Of a DNA stretch of 64,000 bases, positions 16,949-26,890 are shown one piece after another. A program made the position numbers and the translations under genes. The DNA comes from Muribaculaceae bacterium (GTDB lineage: Bacteria > Bacteroidota > Bacteroidia > Bacteroidales > Muribaculaceae): assembly GCA_022510465.1 (NCBI GenBank), contig JAFLTJ010000003.1, positions 1 through 64,000 of the forward strand, in the 5' to 3' direction. The notes below the pieces were generated by a model, which saw only the letters and a list, made by a program, of their open reading frames with translations, ran no database searches and was not told the origin of the DNA. How positions within the stretch are numbered: the stretch's first letter is position 1; every line of letters begins with the position of its first letter.

Positions 16949-17386
16949 TTATTTTTTGAATGTCACAATTCGGTTGTAAATAAAATTGGCAATCGTGTAG
17001 ACACACATACCAAAAACCGTTGCAACCGCATAGCCGGTAAATGTGAATCCAAAAACAGTCCACATCAGCTCGCCAAGACCCATAGGCTTGGTCAATACCC
17101 ACGTGAAAAGCAATTGCAAACCATAGCACAACAGGAATCCGACTCCAAATTTTATTGCCTCGCCGGCAGCGTTGTGCGACGACTTAAACACCCATTGCCT
17201 ATTCCATATAAACGAGTTTATAACTCCGGCCACATATCCTGCAGCATTTGAAATCCACTCATTTATATCAAAAACTCCCTTGCATATAAAGATTACTATC
17301 AATGTCACAAGCGAGTTCATAACTCCCACAACTACAAATCGCAGGAACTGGCGAACTGCCGGGCTGTCAAGATTCAATTTTACCAT
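16949..17386 (-). CDS. GtrA-family membrane protein
   Basis: 145 residues with four membrane segments (about 10-32, 38-58, 75-98 and 106-128), as in the GtrA/DPMS1 family linked to lipid-linked sugar transfer or flipping. The segments FLRFVVVGVMNSLVTLIV and NAAGYVAGVINSFIWNRQWVF are characteristic. Its polysaccharide partner is not in the window. Confidence 0.93.
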   Translation of the reverse strand: MVKLNLDSPAVRQFLRFVVVGVMNSLVTLIVIFICKGVFDINEWISNAAGYVAGVINSFIWNRQWVFKSSHNAAGEAIKFGVGFLLCYGLQLLFTWVLTKPMGLGELMWTVFGFTFTGYAVATVFGMCVYTIANFIYNRIVTFKK

Positions 17387-17452
17387 AGTCTCTCCAACTG
17401 TTTCGTTTTTTCTTTCGTCTCTATGACCTCTATGATGATTTATAACTTTGCC

Positions 17453-18100
17453 TTAACCATTCTGCCCCAATTTTTGGTAGTAACGGCAGGCCCGCGTCAA
17501 CGGGCAGTTAAGGCAGTCGGGCCGCCGCGCTTTGCACACGTAGCGCCCGTGAAGTATCAGCCAATGGTGCGCCCGACCCGCAAGCTCGCCCGGGATATAG
17601 CGCATCAGAGTTCGCTCGGTTTCCAACGGTGTTCGCGACCCGGTTGTCAACCCCAATCGCTCACTGACGCGAAACACATGCGTATCAACGGCCATAGCAG
17701 CCTTGCCAAATATAACCGACAAGATTACATTCGCCGTTTTACGGCCAACGCCGGGGAGCGACATTAGCGAATCTATATCATCGGGGACATTTCCGCCGAA
17801 ATTTTCAACCAAATTTTGCGCCATCCCTTTCAGCGACCGGGCCTTATTGTTAGGGTATGAGCACGATTTTATCAGTTCATATATTTCATCCTGCGACGCC
17901 GACGCCAGCGCTTGGGGGGTTGGATAAGAAGCAAACAATGACGGCGTTATCTGATTGACACGCTTGTCGGTACATTGTGCCGACAAGATTACTGCCACCA
18001 ACAGCTGATAGGGATTCTCATACCGCAACTCCGTTTCGGGCGACGGCATCGTCTCCTGAAATATGTCGATAATAGTCCTGTACCGCTCTTTGACCGTCAT
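17453..18100 (-). CDS. nth: Endonuclease III
   Basis: 215 residues, a base-excision glycosylase/AP lyase for oxidised pyrimidines. The helix-hairpin-helix is LMSLPGVGRKTANVILS with the catalytic lysine, and the catalytic aspartate is in AVDTHVFRV. The iron-sulfur loop has the exact spacing C-x6-C-x2-C-x5-C in YVCKARRPDCLNCPLTRAC. It follows pheS by 17 bases. Confidence 0.97.
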   Translation of the reverse strand: MTVKERYRTIIDIFQETMPSPETELRYENPYQLLVAVILSAQCTDKRVNQITPSLFASYPTPQALASASQDEIYELIKSCSYPNNKARSLKGMAQNLVENFGGNVPDDIDSLMSLPGVGRKTANVILSVIFGKAAMAVDTHVFRVSERLGLTTGSRTPLETERTLMRYIPGELAGRAHHWLILHGRYVCKARRPDCLNCPLTRACRYYQKLGQNG

Positions 18101-18117
18101 GGTGACACCCCTGTTTT

Positions 18118-19137
18118 TCAGCGACCGCTCCTGAACTCATCCAAAAAACGAACATCGTTTTCCGAGAACATTCTCAAGTCTTTTACCTGATATTTAAGAT
18201 TGGTTATTCGCTCGATACCCATGCCAAGCGCGTAGCCGGTATATTCTTTTGAATCTATACCACACGCCTCCAGGACATTGGGGTCAACCATGCCACAGCC
18301 AAGTATCTCAACCCAACCTGTATGTTTACAGAACGAGCACCCCTTTCCGCCACACAGATTGCACGATATATCCATTTCGGCCGACGGCTCGGTGAACGGG
18401 AAATAACTCGGGCGCAAACGTATTTTTGTTTCCGGGCCAAACATTTCACGGGCAAAATAGAGCAACGTCTGCTTAAGGTCGGCAAACGACACATTTTTGT
18501 CGACATACAAAGCCTCTACCTGATGGAAGAAACAGTGGGCACGAGCCGAGATTGCCTCGTTGCGATACACGCGCCCCGGACAAATTATGCGGATTGGCGG
18601 CTGAGTCTTCTCCATTACGCGCGATTGAACCGACGATGTATGGGTTCGCAACAGCACCTCCGGACCTCGGTGTACAAAAAACGTATCCTGCATATCACGA
18701 GCCGGATGGTCGTCGGCAAAGTTCAGCGAAGAGAATACATGCCAGTCATCCTCTATTTCCGGCCCCTCGGCTATTGAAAAGCCAAGTCGCCCGAAAATCG
18801 ACGTTATCTCGTCTCTGACAAGCGACAACGGATGGCGCGTACCCTCCGGATGGCGGGCCGCCGTGCGAGTCAAATCTATGTCGGCATCTATGGTGTCGGC
18901 ACTTTCAAGCTCGGCTCTGAGTGCATTTATCTTTTCTCCGGCTATATTTTTCAGTTCATTCAATGCCTGACCTATTGCTCGCTTCTGGTCGGCGGCCACA
19001 TTCCTGAAATCATTGAACAACAACGATATTTCTCCCTTTTTGCTAAGGAACTGTATGCGTAACGCCTCCACTTCGGCTATACTCTCTGCCTTAAGGCTGT
19101 TCACTTTAGCCTTTAGCTCTTCTATCTTTTGTAACAT
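18118..19137 (-). CDS. pheS: Phenylalanyl-tRNA synthetase alpha subunit
   Basis: 339 residues, normal length. The N-terminal coiled coil (1-85) binds tRNA. The class II catalytic core has motif 1-2 segments (GRVYRNEAISARAHCFFHQVE), the FPFTEPSAEMDISC strand and motif 3 (GYALGMGIERI). pheT is not adjacent, which is common in Bacteroidota. Confidence 0.97.
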   Translation of the reverse strand: MLQKIEELKAKVNSLKAESIAEVEALRIQFLSKKGEISLLFNDFRNVAADQKRAIGQALNELKNIAGEKINALRAELESADTIDADIDLTRTAARHPEGTRHPLSLVRDEITSIFGRLGFSIAEGPEIEDDWHVFSSLNFADDHPARDMQDTFFVHRGPEVLLRTHTSSVQSRVMEKTQPPIRIICPGRVYRNEAISARAHCFFHQVEALYVDKNVSFADLKQTLLYFAREMFGPETKIRLRPSYFPFTEPSAEMDISCNLCGGKGCSFCKHTGWVEILGCGMVDPNVLEACGIDSKEYTGYALGMGIERITNLKYQVKDLRMFSENDVRFLDEFRSGR

Positions 19138-19220
19138 CGCGATTTTGTTATTTTATCCCGACAAAAGTATAAAAAAAAATGCTCCCCTCCAAATAGCCCG
19201 TAAACTCCGGGCCAACCGCG

Positions 19221-19940
19221 CTAAAAAAGACTGCGAAGCACCTCCAGCGATTGAAGATTGCGCATCGATGTGTAGTGCAACGTATAATAGTTGAGCATTT
19301 TATCAAGCACCTGATTGCGCTCGGTGCGTGTAAACCGGTAGCGATGCATATTAGCATAGGTCATGCGGCTCAAACGCTCCAACACCTGCGAATCGGCCGC
19401 ACTCAGATACAGGCTGTGATAGGGGTGGGATGTTCTGAAAACACCGTCGGCCATATCAAAAACTTTCCCCGGCTTAAAATCATCTACCGCCGGAGCAATA
19501 CCTGTAACCCGGGCAAGACCATACAGAAACGCTATGTGAAAATTGGCCGGATGTTCAACTCGGTCAAGCGCCTCTATCGACGCTGTCAGAAATCGAAACA
19601 TCCCCGGGTCGGCCTCCCCCTCACGCAATACAACCGTCAGAAGCTCGGCAAGAAAATGGGCCGTCATCCGGCGACCCGGGTCCGACAGTATATTATTCAT
19701 TACCGACACCGCCCTGGGCGACTTCAAAACCGGAATATCGCGGGTAAACCGGCCGCTAACCTGACACTCCACTATCGACAGCGGCGTTGTAAGCGCCCTT
19801 ATGCGCGAAGCCTCCTTCCCGGCTCCGGCGGGAACAAGCAGCGATATCGGACCCCGCTCCATGCTGTATGCCGTCAATATTGAATGACGGTCATTATATT
19901 TTACCGTTCTCAGCGGTATGATTGTCAGCGAAGCCTCCAT
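19221..19940 (-). CDS. recO: DNA repair protein RecO
   Basis: 239 residues. The N-terminal OB fold (1-80, beginning with 'plRTVKYNDRHSILTAYSMERG') and the helical C-terminal domain match RecO, which loads RecA together with RecR. No zinc cysteines are visible, as in many Bacteroidota RecO proteins. It follows the M16 protease by 12 bases. Confidence 0.9.
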   Translation of the reverse strand: MEASLTIIPLRTVKYNDRHSILTAYSMERGPISLLVPAGAGKEASRIRALTTPLSIVECQVSGRFTRDIPVLKSPRAVSVMNNILSDPGRRMTAHFLAELLTVVLREGEADPGMFRFLTASIEALDRVEHPANFHIAFLYGLARVTGIAPAVDDFKPGKVFDMADGVFRTSHPYHSLYLSAADSQVLERLSRMTYANMHRYRFTRTERNQVLDKMLNYYTLHYTSMRNLQSLEVLRSLF

Positions 19941-19952
19941 ATCACCTGCCCC

Positions 19953-21224
19953 CTACTGAGCCGACCGGAATGTAAGAGTGGAACACTGTGACGGCGCTAT
20001 ATATCCGGCCACGCGGCGTATATCTTCGGCCGTAATTGCCTCTATCATTTCAACAATCTCCTTAGCCTCGGCCACCCTGCCGGTCAGCAACGTTCCGCGA
20101 GCCGCTGCCAATATCGACTGCTCCCGGCTCTCCCCGGCAACTATCAGCTGGCCAAGATATTGACGGCGTGCCATCTCGATGCGGCGCTCACTCATTCTAT
20201 CTTCGGCCATTCCGGTAAGAATATCGGTCACCACGCGACGACACCGCTTTACATCCTTCCCGTCACATCCATAGTATATCGTCAACACGCCACAATCGCT
20301 GTATAGCGCCGTTGTCGCATCAATCGTATAAACCAAGCCACGGCGTTCACGCAGCGCCTGGTTAAGCAACGAGTTCATCCCCGGGCCTCCCAATATGTTG
20401 GTCATCAGTGACACCGCATATCGTTCAGGCGACATTCTTCCCGGGATGCGGCCGCCGGTTACTATGTGACTCTGATGGGATTCTATATCCCGGCTTATAT
20501 CAAATTGCGCCACCCGTGGCGGCTCTATCCTGGTGCGAGGCTTGCCCGAACGGATAAATTGGCCTAACGACGACCTTTCTACCGCCTGAAAAACATTTTT
20601 GCAGGGCCGGCTTCCTTTATAGAAGAACACCATCTCGCCCGGCGTGTAAAACTCCTCTATATACCGGCGGCATACCTCTGACGTAAACCCGGATATCGAG
20701 GCCGCGTCACCAAGTATGTTATGACCCAAACGGGAACCGGCAAACAACAAATCGTCATAATCATCAAAGATAGCATCGGCCGGAGAATCTAAATAACTGT
20801 TTATCTCATCCAGCACCACGTCGCGCTCCTTGTCGAGCTCGGCCGCCGGAAATATACTCCCAGTTACAAGGTCGCCTATAAGGTCAATGGAGCGTAGCAG
20901 ATTGCCCGCCGGAGCAATTGTGTACAGAACCGTCTCCTCCTTGGTTGTATATGCGTTCAATTCGCCGCCTACGGCCTCCATGCGGTTGGAAATATGCCAT
21001 GAACGGCGACGACGTGTTCCTTTGAATATTGTATGCTCTACAAAATGTGCCAGGCCGTTACTATCCTCCGATTCATCTCGGGAGCCCACATTGACCATTA
21101 CTCCGGCATAATCAACGCTCGCAGTAGGGTCGGCACAATGAACAATCCGCAATCCGTTGGCCGCAGTATGATACTCATACCTCTCCTCCTGGAATTTCAG
21201 ATACGACGAAGCAACGGTGCTCAC
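19953..21224 (-). CDS. M16 family zinc metalloprotease (insulinase-like)
   Basis: 423 residues with the proposed GTG start at 21224. The zinc motif HFVEH lies in SNGLAHFVEHTIFKGT, and the ELNAYTTKEETVLYT block follows, as in mitochondrial-type processing peptidases. An ATG at 21290 would overlap ychF by 47 bases. The GTG lies 19 bases after the ychF stop, behind a GGAAAAAGAG stretch, and gives a more typical N terminus. It is more similar in its motifs to PqqL/YmxG proteins than to the M16 gene at 2888. Confidence 0.92.
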   Translation of the reverse strand: MSTVASSYLKFQEERYEYHTAANGLRIVHCADPTASVDYAGVMVNVGSRDESEDSNGLAHFVEHTIFKGTRRRRSWHISNRMEAVGGELNAYTTKEETVLYTIAPAGNLLRSIDLIGDLVTGSIFPAAELDKERDVVLDEINSYLDSPADAIFDDYDDLLFAGSRLGHNILGDAASISGFTSEVCRRYIEEFYTPGEMVFFYKGSRPCKNVFQAVERSSLGQFIRSGKPRTRIEPPRVAQFDISRDIESHQSHIVTGGRIPGRMSPERYAVSLMTNILGGPGMNSLLNQALRERRGLVYTIDATTALYSDCGVLTIYYGCDGKDVKRCRRVVTDILTGMAEDRMSERRIEMARRQYLGQLIVAGESREQSILAAARGTLLTGRVAEAKEIVEMIEAITAEDIRRVAGYIAPSQCSTLTFRSAQ

Positions 21225-21243
21225 TGCTCTTTTTCCAAAAAAA

Positions 21244-22347
21244 TTAAACGTTAAAGCGGAAATGCATGATGTCGCCATCCTGCACAACATATTCCTTTCC
21301 CTCTACACCCATCTTGCCGGCTTCTTTCACAGCCGTTTCGCCGCCAAAGTTGACATAGTCGTCATACTTGATTACCTCCGCGCGAATAAAGCCTTTCTCA
21401 AAGTCGGTGTGAATTATACCGGCACACTGGGGCGCCTTGCTGCCACGCATGAATGTCCAGGCACGAACCTCGTCGGGTCCGGCGGTAAAATATGTTTGCA
21501 AATCCAGAAGATTGTAGGCCGCTCTGATTAAGCGCGACACGCCGCTTTCGGTCAGACCCATTTCAGCCAGGAATTCCTGACGTTCCTCCCATGTGTCAAG
21601 CTCTGCAATCTCGCTCTCGGCCTGGGCTGCGACTATCAATATGCCTGCATTTTCATTCTTGACCGCCTCCCTGACTGCATCGACATACTTATTGCCATTC
21701 ACCGCCGATGCGTCGTCTACGTTACACACATACATAACCGGCTTATTGGTCAGCAGATACAACTCTTTGGCATACTTCTGTTCATCGGCCGTTTCAAACG
21801 TCACCGAGCGTGCCGGCTCTCCTTTATCAAGCGCCTCCTTGTACTGACGCAGTACCTCATACTGCATCTTGGCCACCTTGTCGCCGCCGGTCTGTGCCTG
21901 TTTTTGGGTTTTGGCTATTCTGTTTTCTATCGTTTCAAGGTCTTTCAACTGAAGTTCATAGTCGATTATCTCCTTGTCGCGAACCGGGTCTACCGACCCG
22001 TCTACATGCGTAATATTATCGTTGTCAAAACAGCGCAACACGTGCAATATCGCATCGGTCTCCCTTATGTTTGCTAAGAACTTGTTCCCCAAGCCTTCAC
22101 CCTTGCTCGCGCCCTTCACCAGGCCGGCAATATCTACAATTTCAACCGTCGCCGGGACTACACTCTTGGGGTTACACATCTCCACCAATCGTGTCAGGCG
22201 GTCATCGGGTACGGTTATTACTCCCACGTTCGGCTCTATTGTACAAAAAGGGAAATTGGCCGATTGGGCTTTTGCATTGGAGAGACAATTGAAAAGCGTT
22301 GACTTCCCGACATTTGGAAGCCCTACGATACCACATTGAAGTGCCAT
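21244..22347 (-). CDS. ychF: YchF/OLA1 family redox-regulated ATPase
   Basis: 367 residues. G1 is GLPNVGKSTLFNCLS, G3 is DIAGLVKGASKGEGLGNKFL, and the nucleotide-specificity segment MYVCNVDD deviates from NKxD, the reason this GTPase-fold protein prefers ATP. The C-terminal TGS domain ends in the VVQDGDIMHFRFNV block. It binds ribosomes in stress responses. Confidence 0.97.
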   Translation of the reverse strand: MALQCGIVGLPNVGKSTLFNCLSNAKAQSANFPFCTIEPNVGVITVPDDRLTRLVEMCNPKSVVPATVEIVDIAGLVKGASKGEGLGNKFLANIRETDAILHVLRCFDNDNITHVDGSVDPVRDKEIIDYELQLKDLETIENRIAKTQKQAQTGGDKVAKMQYEVLRQYKEALDKGEPARSVTFETADEQKYAKELYLLTNKPVMYVCNVDDASAVNGNKYVDAVREAVKNENAGILIVAAQAESEIAELDTWEERQEFLAEMGLTESGVSRLIRAAYNLLDLQTYFTAGPDEVRAWTFMRGSKAPQCAGIIHTDFEKGFIRAEVIKYDDYVNFGGETAVKEAGKMGVEGKEYVVQDGDIMHFRFNV

Positions 22348-22409
22348 ATACTATTTTTCTGAGATTTTACCATGCAAAGGTACAACTTTCCTCAAACATA
22401 CCCAAACGG

Positions 22410-23318
22410 CTAATGATTACTGTTTTTTTCCAGCTCCTTAACACGCTCGACAAACTCAGCCGCCGGCAGGTCGTAGGGCAACTTATGGAGAGTAAAGCCA
22501 CGGCGTTCCATTCCGCGAAACCATGTCATCTGACGCTTTGCAAACTGGTGAATGGCTATTTCAAGCTGCTGAGTCATCTCTTCAAGCGTAAGCCTGCCCG
22601 TAACATAAAGCGTAAGATACTTATATTCAAGCCCGTAATAAATCAAATCATCGGGAGCAATACCACTGTTGATTAACCCCGCAACCTCGTCAATCATTCC
22701 GGCTTCGAGACGCGATTTCAATCGAGCCGAGATGCGTCGACGCCGGTCCTCGCGCGGAATATCAACCAAGATGATAACCGCGTCTTTCATCGGATGAGGC
22801 TCCGTCGCTCGCGCCGCATCCGGGTGTTCATGGTAATAACTGGCTATCTCTATTGCCCTGATAGCCCGCTTGCAAGAATCAACATCGGTTGTATTGTGAA
22901 GGGTCTTGTATCCGCCCAATATAGCCGCGAGTTCATCAAGCGTCTTGTTCTCAAGCGATTGCCGCAATTCCCGGTTTTCGGGCACCGGCGGCAGGGTAAT
23001 CCCCTTCACTATCGACTCGATATACAATCCTGTGCCGCCACACACTATAGGCTGTTTCCCTCGCGATTGAATATCGTCTCGGGCCGCCGCATAGTCGCGC
23101 AGATATTCAAAAAGATTATAGCGATAGCCGGGAGGACAGATGTCAATAAGATGGTATGGTATCTCGCCATACTCTTCAATATCTTTTCCCGTACCAAGGT
23201 CCATCCCCCGATACAACTGACGGGAATCGGCGCTGATTATTTCGCCGTCAATAGCACGAGCAACATCAACAGCTCGACGGGTTTTCCCCGAGGCGGTAGG
23301 TCCGGTAATAAATATCAT
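22410..23318 (-). CDS. miaA: tRNA dimethylallyltransferase
   Basis: 302 residues. It adds the isopentenyl group to A37 of tRNAs reading UNN codons. The P-loop ITGPTASGKTRRAVDVA, the SADSRQLYRGMDLGTGK block and the VCGGTGLYIESIVKG segment are diagnostic. It starts two bases after the stop of the upstream membrane-NUDIX gene. Confidence 0.97.
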   Translation of the reverse strand: MIFITGPTASGKTRRAVDVARAIDGEIISADSRQLYRGMDLGTGKDIEEYGEIPYHLIDICPPGYRYNLFEYLRDYAAARDDIQSRGKQPIVCGGTGLYIESIVKGITLPPVPENRELRQSLENKTLDELAAILGGYKTLHNTTDVDSCKRAIRAIEIASYYHEHPDAARATEPHPMKDAVIILVDIPREDRRRRISARLKSRLEAGMIDEVAGLINSGIAPDDLIYYGLEYKYLTLYVTGRLTLEEMTQQLEIAIHQFAKRQMTWFRGMERRGFTLHKLPYDLPAAEFVERVKELEKNSNH

Positions 23319-23320
23319 AG

Positions 23321-24622
23321 TTACTTCAGTCCGTTAACATAGCGATGCCAAAAGCGGCGTAACCGCCAGAAGCGTTTATCCTCATTACAGCCCGAGATAT
23401 TCAGCCACTCCGGGTCATTGTAATCCACATCCCACGATTCTATATCGCGAAAGCTGAACGACGGCCGGTAGCTCTTTATACTATAGCGGCGATGCCCCGA
23501 GCGGTCATACATCTTCCACGCCATCACGATGGTATAGAGGCGAACGATGGCTGCGCTCAGCCTTGAGTCTATCCTGCGACTATTCATCAATCGCTGAATA
23601 CCCTGAATAGTATGCCATTCGCCATCGGCAGGCAAACGGCTTTCAGCTATCTCCGCATCGCCAAGAGTGACAATAAAGTAAAACAGATTGGACTCCCTTT
23701 TCGACGAGTTGACTTTATACATGAACCTCACCTTGGGCCGGGCTATTCCGGTAGCGTTTTCAAACAGCGCAACGGCCTCATGTACCGCGATATTGTCACG
23801 CCGCGGAAGTGTTATACTGACCGGGGTATCATATTTATTGGAAACACTGTTCAGCACATCGCGTTCCGACCGCGCTATCAGTATTCTGTCTCCCGAAAAC
23901 ACTAAGAATCTTACCCTCGTTACAAGCTCCGATTCAACCGCGTTACTGCCGGCGCCATGAAAATAGGAGGCATATATCGCCGTATATCGCATCCACATAT
24001 AGACAAACGTACCCAACGTATAAATCACCGGAACCCACACGTAGAAAAAGCGGTCGGGCGTGTTGATATTAACATTGATGTAAAACAAGAAATAATAACT
24101 CCACGACACTATCGCCAGCAGCGAGCTCAGGACAACAAGCATCTTCAGCTGATATTTGCTCTCCTGGGCAAACAACAGCCCTATAAAACCACGCTCGACC
24201 GGCTCGCCATGACGACGGCGACACTCAATGCAATACGGAGGGTCTTTTCTCACTATCGCCCATAGCGCCACTATCATTTCCACCGGGGCGACAACAAGCA
24301 CCGTAATATACGGATTCTGTGGATTTATATTCGACGAAAAATAGTGGATATACCCCTTTGCCACCATATAGTTGATGAAAAACATTGTCATCGCGCTCCA
24401 AAACAAAACACGCGTGGCAACAAACGGCATCATTTGGCAAACAGGTTCATCCGATTCCCGTTGCGACCGTATGCGGGCGTATATCAGTAGCTGCAACGCT
24501 ATTGCGACAAACGGCAACCAGAATTTGGGTATCCATAAACCGGCTAATATCAGAATTGCGATTGAGCCAACCGACACTACCCAGCTCCGCATCATTGCAA
24601 ATATGCCCGACTGATTATTCAT
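23321..24622 (-). CDS. Six-TM protein with C-terminal degenerate NUDIX-like domain
   Basis: 433 residues. Six membrane segments lie in residues 1-215, with a Cys pair C131/C134 on a loop. A soluble region (about 235-345) starts RVRFLVFSGDRILIARSER and has the layout of a NUDIX fold. The NUDIX box position (about 273-293) reads PRRDNIAVHEAVALFENATGI: the final xTGI fits, but most catalytic glutamates of GX5EX7REUXEEXGU are lost. It may be a sensor that binds a nucleotide without hydrolysing it; that is inference. Residues 346-433 are basic and aromatic, unassigned. Confidence 0.8.
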   Translation of the reverse strand: MNNQSGIFAMMRSWVVSVGSIAILILAGLWIPKFWLPFVAIALQLLIYARIRSQRESDEPVCQMMPFVATRVLFWSAMTMFFINYMVAKGYIHYFSSNINPQNPYITVLVVAPVEMIVALWAIVRKDPPYCIECRRRHGEPVERGFIGLLFAQESKYQLKMLVVLSSLLAIVSWSYYFLFYINVNINTPDRFFYVWVPVIYTLGTFVYMWMRYTAIYASYFHGAGSNAVESELVTRVRFLVFSGDRILIARSERDVLNSVSNKYDTPVSITLPRRDNIAVHEAVALFENATGIARPKVRFMYKVNSSKRESNLFYFIVTLGDAEIAESRLPADGEWHTIQGIQRLMNSRRIDSRLSAAIVRLYTIVMAWKMYDRSGHRRYSIKSYRPSFSFRDIESWDVDYNDPEWLNISGCNEDKRFWRLRRFWHRYVNGLK

Positions 24623-24636
24623 CGCTCGAATAATTT

Positions 24637-26847
24637 TCAGAGATTGCGGTCAAAATAATCCAGCGCACGTGCATAGACAAGTCGCCGATTATCACATCCG
24701 TTGATTGAGTGGTTCATGCCGGGAAATAGCAACATATCACAGAAAAGGCCGTCGGCGGCGAGTGCATTCTGGAATGCTATCGTGTTAAACAGATGCACAT
24801 TATCGTCGGATGTTCCGCTCATAATAAGGAGGCGGGCGTTCAGATTAGACGCGCGTCGACACGGCGACGACCGGTTGTATCCGCTTTCATTCATTCCCGG
24901 AGTTGTCATGTAACGCTCGGTGTAGACTGTGTCATAGTAGCGCCAGTCGGTAACGGGAGCTACGGCCACAGCTACCTTAAACGGAGCCGAAGGGTCGGTA
25001 ACGGCCATCAATGTCTCATATCCGCCGTAACTCCATCCGTGTATGCCTATTCGGTCACCGTCGACACCCGGCAATGTTGCTATATAACGCGCTGCGGCAA
25101 TCAAATCTATTGTCTCATAATGACCCAGGTCTTTGTAAACAACATCCATAAAGGCTCGGCCACGGCCACCGGTGCCGCGCGGGTCAACACACACAACAAT
25201 GTAACCGCGTGTAGCATAATAGCTCGTAAAATCGGCTTCCCACCGGTCCAATACCATTTGAGAACCGGGACCGCTGTATTGATAAAGAATTACCGGATAC
25301 TTGCCGGTAGGCGTAAAATCCTTGGGCCTAATGATATATGCATTAAGGTCGGGCGTATCGCCTCCGGTTGCCGTTGACTGAATGGTGATAAACTCCTTGA
25401 CGGGCATTGAGGCGTAACGCGCTGCGTAGGCTGCGTTATCCTCCAGTGTCATAATGGTTTTTGACGACGACGCCGAGACAAGAGTATAAACAGGAGCCTT
25501 GGTTGCCGAGCTATAGGAAAGCTGGTAGTAGGTGCATCCGGGATTGAACACAGCTGCCGCGGTTCCGCTATCGGGTGTAAGATTTTTCACCTGCCCTTTA
25601 GCGTCAATCTTTGACACGACGCGCCGTGTAGTTCCGGTTGAATTGGATTGATAGTAGTGATTCCCCATCCGGTCGCAGCCATAATAGGCCGTGACATCAT
25701 AGTTCCCTTGCGTTATTTGGCGCGTCATTGCTCCGGCAAGAGAATATTGGTACAGATGACGATAGCCCGAGCGGCTTGACAGAATAACGATACCCGATGC
25801 CGACACCGTCATATTTTCATACGTCTCAGGGTCAAGCCATTTTGTTGACTCCTCAACTATCAGCGACGACGCCGTTGTGGAACGTGGATTGACCATATAC
25901 AACTCCATTCGCGTTTGCTCGCGATTGAGCGTCGTCACTATCAGGCGGCTCGGGTCACCGGGAATGTAGGCTATACGCGGAATATATTCGATGCGCGAAT
26001 CGGGCAGCTGAATATCTTTCAATTTTCGAGTCTCCACGTCGTAGGAGTGGAGCGTTACCCGAGAATTGGGACTGCCTGCAACCGGATATTTGTAGGAATA
26101 CCGGCCCGGATATGGAGAATCCAATATTGGTGAATCGCAAGACGTGCCATAGGTTGTAAACGAAAAAGCCGGGACTGCGCTCTCATTATATTTCAAAAAC
26201 ACAAGTGTCAGATTATCAGCCGCCCACGCAAACGAAGATTCTGTTGAAAACTCCTCCTGATAGGTCCAGTCGGGGATTCCGTTTATAACATGATTCAACG
26301 CGCCGTCGGTTGTGACTGCAACCTGCGTGTTGTAATCCAACTTGGCTATATACAGATTGTTATCATCGGGATTGAAAAATGCCACCATGCGGCTGTCGGG
26401 CGAAAATGCAGGTGATTGCTGGCGCTTTATATCCCGCGACAACGGCTTGAGTTCACGCGAGTGGCAGTCATAAACATAATAAACGGCTGTAAACGAGTTG
26501 CGATAAACCGGTTTTTCTTCGTTCCACACCAATATTTTGCGCGAATCGGGGCTGATTATGTACCCGTCTATTGATTTCAGCTGCACCTCGCGTGTGTTTC
26601 CCAGGTCAAGAAGTACGCCGGGAGCCGCTTTTGGATTCTCGAGAGACTGCAACAAAATCTGCCTGCGGTCATCGCTGAGGGTAACGCGGCCGGTGCCATC
26701 GGCTGTGAATGTCGACGCTTTTGGCGATGCAGGCTTGTTTCCCGGATAAACATAATCTTCCAATCCGGGATACGCCTCCACGCCCGGCCGGGCTGCTGCG
26801 GCAAAAATTGATAAAGCAAATATCAGGAGGGCAAATATTCTATGCAT
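24637..26847 (-). CDS. Dipeptidyl peptidase IV (S9B family)
   Basis: 736 residues from ATG 26847, with signal peptide (MHRIFALLIFALSIFAAAA). The N-terminal beta-propeller (about 60-480) is followed by an alpha/beta hydrolase with nucleophile GWSYGGYE, then the aspartate in SGTSDDNVH and the histidine in GMNHSI. It removes Xaa-Pro dipeptides from peptides in the periplasm. A longer in-frame reading is possible, but those 87 residues are basic and lack a signal peptide. It starts 43 bases after the coiled-coil gene. Confidence 0.95.
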   Translation of the reverse strand: MHRIFALLIFALSIFAAAARPGVEAYPGLEDYVYPGNKPASPKASTFTADGTGRVTLSDDRRQILLQSLENPKAAPGVLLDLGNTREVQLKSIDGYIISPDSRKILVWNEEKPVYRNSFTAVYYVYDCHSRELKPLSRDIKRQQSPAFSPDSRMVAFFNPDDNNLYIAKLDYNTQVAVTTDGALNHVINGIPDWTYQEEFSTESSFAWAADNLTLVFLKYNESAVPAFSFTTYGTSCDSPILDSPYPGRYSYKYPVAGSPNSRVTLHSYDVETRKLKDIQLPDSRIEYIPRIAYIPGDPSRLIVTTLNREQTRMELYMVNPRSTTASSLIVEESTKWLDPETYENMTVSASGIVILSSRSGYRHLYQYSLAGAMTRQITQGNYDVTAYYGCDRMGNHYYQSNSTGTTRRVVSKIDAKGQVKNLTPDSGTAAAVFNPGCTYYQLSYSSATKAPVYTLVSASSSKTIMTLEDNAAYAARYASMPVKEFITIQSTATGGDTPDLNAYIIRPKDFTPTGKYPVILYQYSGPGSQMVLDRWEADFTSYYATRGYIVVCVDPRGTGGRGRAFMDVVYKDLGHYETIDLIAAARYIATLPGVDGDRIGIHGWSYGGYETLMAVTDPSAPFKVAVAVAPVTDWRYYDTVYTERYMTTPGMNESGYNRSSPCRRASNLNARLLIMSGTSDDNVHLFNTIAFQNALAADGLFCDMLLFPGMNHSINGCDNRRLVYARALDYFDRNL

Positions 26848-26890
26848 AACTATATCTACAAATTTAAACTTGAACTTTAAATTAATTAAA

